Shown one piece after another: positions 57,637 to 64,000 of a stretch of DNA of 64,000 bases (positions are counted from its first letter, which is position 1; each line of letters begins with the position of its first letter). The notes below the pieces were generated by a model. The model was not told the DNA's origin, ran no database searches, and saw nothing but the letters and a program-made list of their open reading frames with translations. The stretch comes from SHVO01 sp041906145 (GTDB lineage: Bacteria > Pseudomonadota > Alphaproteobacteria > Rhodospirillales > Rhodospirillaceae), in the NCBI GenBank assembly GCA_041906145.1, contig JAYRJU010000005.1, forward strand, positions 124,001 through 188,000. Direction: 5' to 3'. The translations under genes were made by a program, and so were the position numbers.

Positions 57637-58398
57637 TTACTTCCTGAATTTCAGAACGTATTGATCCGTGTGGCCACGCAACGCGGCGTCGAAGACCGAC
57701 TTTGAAAGGTCGTCCGCGGGATTGCGCAGGACACTGCTTTCGCCCTCAAACTTGAACCCGGCCGCGATCACCTCTTTCTTGACCGCTTCCACGTCGTAAC
57801 GATGCAGGCTGGTTGCGACTTCGACGCCGCTGCCTGCCTTCGCCGCGTGGTCGACGATGACATACAGACCGCCCGGCTTGAGAGAATTGTAGATGGCCTT
57901 ATTCAGTGCGGCCGCATCCGTCACGCCGATCGGCTTGAAATAATAGTCGTGGTAGTTCTGGCGGATCCAAACGACGTCGACGCTCTCCGGAATCTTGAAC
58001 TCGTTGATCGGAAGCGAGAGCGCGGCGACATTCTTGTAGGCCGCGTCTGCGGCGATCGCCTTTGTCGCCGCGGAGGCATCCGTCTTCAGGAGCGCATTGA
58101 GTTCGTTGGGCGACACGGCATAAATCCGGCCGTTTGGGCCGACCGCTTTTGCGAACAGGCGCGTGAAGTACCCGTCGCCCGCAATGAAGTCGACGACCTT
58201 GTCGCCCGGTTTGACGCCGATGAAGGACAGTATATCGCTGGGCTTACGCTCAGCGTCGCGGTCCTTGTCTTTCTGAGGACGGCCCTGATCCGCCACTGCA
58301 CCGGCAATATGCGCCGGTACGGTATCTGCGGCGAAGCTGTAAGACCCGGCCGCGAAGCCGAGGACAATCACGAGCGCTACACTGGTTCTACGGAACAT
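57637..58398 (-). CDS. exported methyltransferase-fold protein
   Basis: This 253-residue protein starts with a Sec signal peptide, TSVALVIVLGFAAGSYSFA, and continues with a class I methyltransferase-like domain: FIGVKPGDKVVDFIAGDGYF, AVGPNGRIYAVSPNE, DVVWIRQNYHDYYF and LKPGGLYVIVDHAAKAG. Homologues are common in proteobacteria and often carry such a signal. SAM is not known to be abundant outside the cytoplasm, so the in vivo reaction is unclear. A strong site GGAGGGG precedes the start. It lies downstream of the ABC export genes. Confidence 0.88.
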   Translation of the reverse strand: MFRRTSVALVIVLGFAAGSYSFAADTVPAHIAGAVADQGRPQKDKDRDAERKPSDILSFIGVKPGDKVVDFIAGDGYFTRLFAKAVGPNGRIYAVSPNELNALLKTDASAATKAIAADAAYKNVAALSLPINEFKIPESVDVVWIRQNYHDYYFKPIGVTDAAALNKAIYNSLKPGGLYVIVDHAAKAGSGVEVATSLHRYDVEAVKKEVIAAGFKFEGESSVLRNPADDLSKSVFDAALRGHTDQYVLKFRK

Positions 58399-58515
58399 CT
58401 GCCCCTCCCTGGGATATGGCGGTGCATGACGTTACCGCCGCGCTTCTGGTTTCTCCAGAGGCGAAATCATGACGGAGGGCGCCTCCCCGCCCGCCGTCAT
58501 GGTCCCTGAACGTCG

Positions 58516-58644
58516 TTATCCCACCAAGGTGTGCGCGGCGCGGTCGGCCGCGATCTGCACAGCCGCCGTCGATGTAGCGGCGAAACTGGTGACGAGCATG
58601 GCGTGCAACACAAGACTACAAAACACAGCTGTGAACTTCTTCAT
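58516..58644 (-). CDS. small secreted peptide, hypothetical
   Basis: This is a 42-residue reading frame with a complete signal-peptide pattern: MKKFTAVFCSLVLHAMLVTS, then FAATSTAA and a short mature part of about 18 residues. AAAAGG lies about ten bases upstream. It is 44 bases after the permease stop and on the same strand, so it may be the last gene of the ABC operon. It may be a real small protein or chance; no homology can be judged from so short a sequence. Confidence 0.45.
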   Translation of the reverse strand: MKKFTAVFCSLVLHAMLVTSFAATSTAAVQIAADRAAHTLVG

Positions 58645-58688
58645 GACAATTGCCTTTTCTTCTTTTTGGAGAGGGAGGGTTACCCGGG

Positions 58689-61181
58689 CTACTCGTAACG
58701 TAGCGCGCGGATCGGGTTTTCCTGCGCGGCACGGAAGGCGTGACTGCCCACGGTGATCCAGGCAACCAGCAACGCAAGGAAGCCGGCGGCGCCGAAGACC
58801 ATGGGATTGAGGGCGATGCGATGTTCGAAGCCGTTGAGCCAGTCACGCATCAAATACCAGGCCACCGGCCAGGCAATGAGGTTGGCGATGAGCACCGGCT
58901 TCGAGAAATCCAGCACCAGCAGACGCACGACGTCCTGCACCTTGGCGCCCAGCACTTTACGGATACCGATCTCCTTGGTGCGCCGTTCGGCGCTGAACAG
59001 CGCGAGACCGTAGAGACCGAGAGCGCCAATGATGATCGCCAGCGCGCTGAACGCGGCGAACATGGTGGCTTCGGCTTCTTCCTGTTCGTACTGCGCATCG
59101 ACGCGCACTTGCATGAATTCCGACCGATACGGAATCTGCGGTTCGAGCTGACGCCAGATTTTCTCAAGTGCGGAGTTGACCGCCGGGCCCGAAACCTCGT
59201 CCGTCCGCACTGTAAGATTATAAAAATCCTCCTCGTCGCGTTGATAGAAGGTCGGCTCGATCGGATCGCGCGCCGAGCGGTAGGCCACATTGCCGACGAC
59301 GCCGACAACGGTCACGGTTGCCTGACGGCTGTCCTTATCGGCATTGCCGACGCCGATGCGGAATTCTTTCCCGATGGCTTCCTGCGGAGAAGACAGGCCG
59401 AGTTTCCCCAGCGCCGCTTCATTCAGAAGAATGTTGCCGCCGCGCGCAGCCTTGTCGTCATCCGACCCGGTGTAATCGTCGCCACCACGGCTTGCTTCCA
59501 ACACGCGGCCCGCCAGCAATGGTATCTTGTACGTCTCGAAGTAATTGAAATCGACGGTGCGATTCGAAATCAAGATCGGATTGGGGCTGGGCTTTCCCGG
59601 AATTTCGAAGATGTTGTTGTTGCTGTCATTGTCGGTCGGGATAGCGCTGCTGAACGTCGCGCCCGTCACGCCTTGGACCTTTGCCGCCTCCGCGGCCATG
59701 GTGGTACGCAGGGCTTGGAATTCATCGCCAAACGGCATGCGGACGATGAGCAGGCCTGTGCGGTCGAAGCCGGGATTCATATTTCGGGCAAAGACCGTCT
59801 GTGTGTAGATGACCGTCGTGCAAACCAAAAGGCCGATCGAGATCGCGAATTGAACGACGACGAGGCCTGCGCGCAGGCGCCCGGAGCCTTCGGCGGCCGC
59901 GGACTTATTGGCTTTCAAGATCCGCGCTGGACGAAAGCCCGAGAGATAAAGCGCCGGGTAAAGCCCGGCCGCCAGGCCGACAAACACGATCAGCACCGCC
60001 ATTGTCGGCACGAGAAGGTCGCCGGCGAGAAAATTCAGGCCCAAGTCCCGCTGCAGGATCGTGTTGTACGCCGGCAAGACGGCGTAGACGAAAGCGATCG
60101 CGAGCACGAATGCGATAACCGACAGCAGCAGGGATTCCGACAGGAATTGGAACACCAGCTGCGAGCGGCGGGCGCCCAATACCTTGCGCAGCGCTACTTC
60201 ACGGGCACGCTGGCTTGCGCGTGCGGTTGCGAGGTTGGTGAAGTTGATGCACGCGATGAGAAGGATCATTCCCGCGACGACGGTGAACGCCGCAATCGAG
60301 TGCACATCGCCTGGCGGGCGGTCGATATTGGATCGGTCGCCATGCAGGTGGATGTCCTTAAGATTCACCAAGTCCATGGTGAGGAAATCAGCGACCGATA
60401 AGTCCTGACCACCGAAGTTGATGTTGGGAATGTTGCGCTTCTCGAATGCCGGTAGCGCCGCCGTGATGGCGTCGGGACGTGCGCCTTCCTTCAGCTTGAG
60501 GTACAGCGAGGTGTTAACCGACGACCATGATTCGAGCATCCACGGGCGGGCTTTCCAATCCTCCGCATTGATCGGTGCGATCAGTTTGATATCGAGGTGC
60601 GTATTGGTCGGCAGTTCCTTGAATACGCCCGTCACGCGGTAGTCGCGCTTGAGACTAATACTCGTGAAATGCAGGGGCAGAGTCTGCCCCATGGCCGCGG
60701 CGGCGGAACCGAAATACTTCTGCGCCATGGCTTCAGACAAAAGAATGGACGACACGTCCGCAAGCGCGGTTTTCTTGTCGCCGCTCACCATCGGAAGGTC
60801 GAGCACCTCCAGCAAGTTCGGATCGGCCAGCGCCACGGGCTCGCGGAAGACGTCGCTGCCGCGCGTGATGATGGGGTTCTGCTCGGTCACGCGGGTCGCC
60901 GCCTCGATCTCGCTGAAATCCTTCATCAGCGCGTCGCGCGCCGGCCCCGGCGCCTGTCCGGCCTTGAATACTTCGCGCCCCGGAATGTCAAACCGGCTTT
61001 GCACGGCATAGACCCGGTCGGCATTGGGGAACCATTCGTCGTACGACGTCTCGTGACGCACGTACAAAAGGATCAAGATGCAGCTCGCAAGGCCGACGGC
61101 GAGGCCAAAGATGTTGATCCCCGTATAGAGTCGGTTCTTGAGCAGGTTGCGGAAAGCAACCGTGACGTAGTTCTTGAGCAT
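58689..61181 (-). CDS. MacB-like ABC transporter permease (FtsX domains)
   Basis: This 830-residue permease has two FtsX halves and two large periplasmic domains. The first membrane helix is RLYTGINIFGLAVGLASCIL; the first FtsX unit includes GMILLIACINFTNLATARAS and REVALRKVLGARRSQLVFQF; the second ends with ALAIIIGALGLYGLALFSAE and TKEIGIRKVLGAKVQDVVRL. Such fused permeases of the YknZ/MacB type move lipoproteins, peptides or antibiotics with a cognate ATPase and adaptor, both encoded just upstream. The N-terminal MacB-PCD-like domain is present. Confidence 0.93.
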   Translation of the reverse strand: MLKNYVTVAFRNLLKNRLYTGINIFGLAVGLASCILILLYVRHETSYDEWFPNADRVYAVQSRFDIPGREVFKAGQAPGPARDALMKDFSEIEAATRVTEQNPIITRGSDVFREPVALADPNLLEVLDLPMVSGDKKTALADVSSILLSEAMAQKYFGSAAAAMGQTLPLHFTSISLKRDYRVTGVFKELPTNTHLDIKLIAPINAEDWKARPWMLESWSSVNTSLYLKLKEGARPDAITAALPAFEKRNIPNINFGGQDLSVADFLTMDLVNLKDIHLHGDRSNIDRPPGDVHSIAAFTVVAGMILLIACINFTNLATARASQRAREVALRKVLGARRSQLVFQFLSESLLLSVIAFVLAIAFVYAVLPAYNTILQRDLGLNFLAGDLLVPTMAVLIVFVGLAAGLYPALYLSGFRPARILKANKSAAAEGSGRLRAGLVVVQFAISIGLLVCTTVIYTQTVFARNMNPGFDRTGLLIVRMPFGDEFQALRTTMAAEAAKVQGVTGATFSSAIPTDNDSNNNIFEIPGKPSPNPILISNRTVDFNYFETYKIPLLAGRVLEASRGGDDYTGSDDDKAARGGNILLNEAALGKLGLSSPQEAIGKEFRIGVGNADKDSRQATVTVVGVVGNVAYRSARDPIEPTFYQRDEEDFYNLTVRTDEVSGPAVNSALEKIWRQLEPQIPYRSEFMQVRVDAQYEQEEAEATMFAAFSALAIIIGALGLYGLALFSAERRTKEIGIRKVLGAKVQDVVRLLVLDFSKPVLIANLIAWPVAWYLMRDWLNGFEHRIALNPMVFGAAGFLALLVAWITVGSHAFRAAQENPIRALRYE

Positions 61182-61207
61182 GATGGTTCCCCTCGCCTTC
61201 GGATCTA

Positions 61208-61927
61208 TTAGGCGGCGACAGATTTAAACGGACGCGACACGACGTCGCCGTCGGGACGCAGGCCTTCGGCCACAACATGGCCGTCGAGCACATTGATCAC
61301 CCGGCCCGCATGACCGGCGTCGGTGCGCGAGTGCGTCACCATGACTACCGTCGTACCTTCCTTATTGAGCTGCCGAAGAAGTGACATCACTTCGGCGCCA
61401 TGCTGGGAGTCGAGATTTCCGGTCGGCTCGTCGGCAAGGATCAGCGACGGGTTCGACACCACGGCGCGGGCGACCGCGACGCGTTGCTGCTGGCCACCGG
61501 AGAGCTGAGCAGGTTTATGCCCGGCGCGGTGAGCGATACCGACCTTCTCCATCACGGCCGCAACGCGTTCGCGGCGTTCTTTCGCCGGAACATCGTGATA
61601 AAGCAGCGCGAGTTCGATGTTCTCGAACACGCTGAGTTCGTCGATCAGATTGAAGCTCTGGAAAATGAAACCAAGGTTCTGCTTGCGCAGGTCGGCAAGC
61701 TTCGCCTCGTTATAGGCCGAGATTTCCTCGCCCTTGAAGAGGTAGGACCCGGCGCTCGGCGTATCGAGCATGCCGATGATATTGAGCAACGTCGACTTGC
61801 CGCAGCCGGACGGGCCCATAATCGCAACAAATTCGCCGTCCTTGATTTCGATATTCACGGCATTGAGCGCCGTTGTTTCCACTTCGTCCGTCCGGAACGT
61901 CTTGGTGAGGTTCGAGAGTTTCAGCAT
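61208..61927 (-). CDS. ABC transporter ATP-binding protein (MacB/LolD type)
   Basis: This 239-residue ATPase has Walker A GPSGCGKSTLLNIIG, the signature LSGGQQQRVAVARAVVSNP, Walker B LILADEPTGNLDS and the switch His in VVMVTHSRTDAGHAGR. It is of the LolD/MacB class that powers FtsX-type permeases. It lies 26 bases before the permease gene and 18 after the adaptor gene. Confidence 0.96.
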   Translation of the reverse strand: MLKLSNLTKTFRTDEVETTALNAVNIEIKDGEFVAIMGPSGCGKSTLLNIIGMLDTPSAGSYLFKGEEISAYNEAKLADLRKQNLGFIFQSFNLIDELSVFENIELALLYHDVPAKERRERVAAVMEKVGIAHRAGHKPAQLSGGQQQRVAVARAVVSNPSLILADEPTGNLDSQHGAEVMSLLRQLNKEGTTVVMVTHSRTDAGHAGRVINVLDGHVVAEGLRPDGDVVSRPFKSVAA

Positions 61928-61945
61928 TTTGATTCCCCTTTGTGA

Positions 61946-63256
61946 TCAGTTGGCCGCGATCTGCAGGCGGTCTTTGTCCAAGAATGTGGTGTAGGGCGAG
62001 GTCACGACCTTCTCGCCGGGCTCCAGCCCGTCGAGCACTTCGATGAAGCGCGAATTGCGGCGGCCGAGACGGACGCCGCGGCGCACGGCTTCGCCGCCGT
62101 CGGGCGCCATCACGAAAATCCACGATCCGCCGGTGTCTTGGAAAAACGCGCCGTCCGGGATCAAGAGGGCATCGGTGGGATCGCCCAACGTGAGTTTCAA
62201 TTGCAGCGTCTGGCCGCGGCGGATATCGGCAGGCTCCGTGTCCGCGAATACCAGGTCGGCGACAAAATGGCCGTCGCGCACCTGCGGATAGATTTTCGCG
62301 ACCCGCGCGGTGTAATCCTTCCCATTCCAGGACAGCATGGCCGTCTGCTCGAGTTCGACGCGGCTCAGGTAGAATTCGTCGATGTCGGCTGCGATCTTGC
62401 GGCGGCCCGGATCATCGATCTGACCCAGGCGTTCACCCTTCGCCAGGCTTTGCCCGATTTCGGCGCTGAACGCGGTCAGCTTGCCATCCACCGGGGCTCG
62501 CACGGTCAGGCCGTCGAGATTCTGACGCGCAATCTCCAAGTTCTCAGTGAGGCGCTTCGCCGTTTCCTTGATCTGCTTGAGCTGCGTCTCTTGAAGATGC
62601 TCCGTGTTCTTCAGCGTCTCACTCAGCAGCGTGAACTTCCTTTTCTGGAAGTTGAATTCATCGTCCAGGTTCTCGAGATCGGCCTTCGAGCTGTTGCCAT
62701 TGGCGAACAGCGCTTTGCGGCGTTCCAGCGCGCGGCCGAGCTTCTGCACTTGGTATTCCGCCTCAATCATGTCGCGGCGATTGTTGAGGCGGCTTTGCTC
62801 GAGATTGAGTTCCAGCGTGCGCACGTTGTTGGTTTGCTGCGCGACCTCGGCTTCGCGGGTCAGTACTTCGAGGCGCAGCTGCGTGTTTGACAGGTCCACC
62901 AGCACATCGCCGGCTTTCACCTCGGCGCCGTCTTCGACGTACATCTTTTCGATACGCCCGCCTTCGATGGCGTCGAGATAGACCGTCTTCAGCGGCGCGA
63001 CCCGGCCGCGAACGGGCACGAAATCCTCAAACGCGCCGCGGGTGACTTCGCCCACAGTGACGGTGGAGCTTTCGACCTTCACGGCCTTGCCGCCGGGCAT
63101 TGCGATGAAGATCGCGAGGACGATGAGAAGAAGAGCGCTGCCGCCGGCCGCGGCAGCGAGCTTGGCGCGCTTGTGCCAAGCCGGCGCTTCGATCTTGCGA
63201 TCCATGGCTCCGCCGTGGATGACGCGAGGGGTCGCGTGTGGGTCTGGGGAGGTCAT
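61946..63256 (-). CDS. HlyD-type periplasmic adaptor subunit
   Basis: This 436-residue membrane-fusion protein has one N-terminal membrane segment (AAAGGSALLLIVLAIFIAM), a barrel-sandwich lipoyl part (VYLDAIEGGRIEKMYVEDGA, EVKAGDVLVDL), a long coiled coil (about residues 130-245), and a beta-barrel region (LTVRAPVDGKLTAFSAEIG and beyond). With the ATPase and permease it forms a tripartite-type export system; the outer-membrane channel is not encoded here. An alternative start is the ATG at 63202. Confidence 0.94.
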   Translation of the reverse strand: MTSPDPHATPRVIHGGAMDRKIEAPAWHKRAKLAAAAGGSALLLIVLAIFIAMPGGKAVKVESSTVTVGEVTRGAFEDFVPVRGRVAPLKTVYLDAIEGGRIEKMYVEDGAEVKAGDVLVDLSNTQLRLEVLTREAEVAQQTNNVRTLELNLEQSRLNNRRDMIEAEYQVQKLGRALERRKALFANGNSSKADLENLDDEFNFQKRKFTLLSETLKNTEHLQETQLKQIKETAKRLTENLEIARQNLDGLTVRAPVDGKLTAFSAEIGQSLAKGERLGQIDDPGRRKIAADIDEFYLSRVELEQTAMLSWNGKDYTARVAKIYPQVRDGHFVADLVFADTEPADIRRGQTLQLKLTLGDPTDALLIPDGAFFQDTGGSWIFVMAPDGGEAVRRGVRLGRRNSRFIEVLDGLEPGEKVVTSPYTTFLDKDRLQIAAN

Positions 63257-63557
63257 GGGCCGGAAGCGCTCCTTATCGGCGGAAAAGCCCGCCGACCTCC
63301 GCTAGAGCAAAGCCCGTGCCACAAATTTTACTTGATCTAAGCCATTGAAATAATGGAATTAATTTCCACGCCGCGACGAAAGTTAGCAATAACTCAAAAG
63401 AAAATGGCGGTTTTAGACACCTATTGTCTAAAACCGCCATTTCACATTTTTAGCCATCCTTGCGACAGACAACCGCGAGGATCCGGAGGGGTCTAGTTTA
63501 TTGTAATATCATGTATTTTTGTCACAACGGGCTAGGCCCCCGGGTAACAAAGTACCC
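63257..63557. promoter_or_regulatory. intergenic region upstream of the ABC export operon
   Basis: This 301-base AT-rich stretch holds the promoter of the adaptor operon on the minus strand and the amidase terminator described separately. A short dyad CCATT-GAAAT-AATGG lies near 63342. No gene is visible. Confidence 0.45.
63402..63442 (-). terminator. 18-bp perfect hairpin, likely terminator of the amidase gene
   Basis: AAATGGCGGTTTTAGACA (63402-63419) and its exact reverse complement (63425-63442) enclose a five-base loop. On the minus strand the arm is followed by TTCTTTTGAG, so it can end transcription of the amidase gene 116 bases upstream. The stem is unusually long and perfect for a terminator. 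Confidence 0.6.
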
Positions 63558-64000
63558 CTACTTCGGATCCGGCACCTCAATCGTCTCTCCAGCAAGCACC
63601 GGGGTGTTCACCGGCAAACGCCGCGCGCGGCTCGCTTGTTCGTAGGCGTAGCCCAGCGCCAGAATTTTCCCCTCGCTGAAGGCCGTTCCCAGGAACGAGA
63701 TCCCCACCGGCAGGTCGTCGTTGGTGAAACCGGCCGGAACGATTAGGTCGGGAAAACCTGTCAGATTCGCGAAATTGGCCGGCGTGTTGGCGGCGCCGCC
63801 GGGAATCGCCGTCGGTTCGACGATGGCCGGCGGACGCTTCGGCGCCGTCGGATAAACGATCGCATCGAGCTTGTTGACCGCGAAGACGCCTTCCATGGCG
63901 TTGCGCATCAACGGCAAACCGTAATCTCGGACCGACAGGTATCTATAGTCCGACAGCGTGGCCGACGACGCGAGTTCGGTTTGGAACAGCGTCCAGCGCG
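63558..64000 (-). CDS. amidase-signature enzyme, N-terminus cut by window edge
   Basis: This is the C-terminal part (about 147 residues) of an amidase-signature enzyme whose start lies outside the window. The segments LDAIVYPTAPKRPP, NLTGFPDLIVPAGF, LPVGISFLGTAFSEGKILAL and YAYEQASRARRLP match the same region of the amidase at 42830. Catalytic residues are not within the visible part. The two amidases are related but clearly not recent copies. Confidence 0.85.
   Translation of the reverse strand, partial: RWTLFQTELASSATLSDYRYLSVRDYGLPLMRNAMEGVFAVNKLDAIVYPTAPKRPPAIVEPTAIPGGAANTPANFANLTGFPDLIVPAGFTNDDLPVGISFLGTAFSEGKILALGYAYEQASRARRLPVNTPVLAGETIEVPDPK

Noticed and set aside
58740..60401. Open frame of 553 codons on the plus strand inside the ABC permease gene
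   Set aside because: It is antisense to a gene with intact FtsX motifs; the translation is Arg/Asp/Glu/Gln-rich, lacks hydrophobic core patterns and has no ribosome site.

Overview
The window is a 64 kb piece of an alphaproteobacterial chromosome. The evidence is the rRNA operon layout (16S, tRNA-Ile, tRNA-Ala, 23S, 5S, tRNA-fMet, all on the minus strand), the gene content (DUF4167, DUF1178, DUF2336, a GAF-bearing ptsP, an NDUFAF5-like methyltransferase) and the gene order clpB, DUF4167, prmC, prfA, hisS, ispG. The 16S and the mix of TonB-receptor remnant, amidases and MacB-like permeases would fit a Rhizomicrobium/Micropepsaceae-type bacterium, but that narrower placement is inference.

Region A (1-12066) is an accessory island abutting the 3' end of tRNA-fMet. 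Its left part carries catabolic cargo: an alpha/beta hydrolase, an MHS-type transporter, a Tat-signal FAH-family hydrolase, an exported acetamidase/formamidase and an exported seven-repeat FG-GAP protein. Its right part (6411-12066) is a recombination module: an unknown protein, a 54-residue ORF, an excisionase-like HTH protein, two different tyrosine recombinases and a large serine recombinase. The last gene runs antisense through the rRNA terminator into the tRNA, and its stop codon lies over the anticodon. The left end of the island is outside the window.

Region B (11987-17892) is the rRNA operon, with two candidate promoters, two boxA antitermination sites, a 23S processing stem and an intrinsic terminator.

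Region C (18410-42797) is mostly core housekeeping genes in compact operons with many ATGA overlaps: an M23 peptidase, clpB, translation and isoprenoid genes, a RodZ-like protein, ptsP, lysC, ubiG, an ion channel, grxC, comF, sfsA and two tandem methionine aminopeptidases. Several convergent pairs share a four-base stop overlap.

Region D (42830-49825) is mixed: an amidase behind a decayed TonB-dependent receptor, a histone-like protein, small lipoproteins, a DUF2975/XRE operon with a palindromic operator, radC, and a response regulator next to a DUF2336 protein.

Region E (49857-57630) is a 5-oxoproline locus: a PxpB-PxpC fusion, PxpA, an MFS carrier and a DUF1445 putative D-glutamate cyclase/hydro-lyase, with a divergent LysR regulator. 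Next to it are a YbdD-like protein, a lactate permease and a VOC protein. Region F (57637-64000) has an exported methyltransferase-fold protein, a 42-residue secreted peptide, a MacB-like ABC export system (HlyD-type adaptor, ATPase, 830-residue permease), and an amidase cut by the window end.
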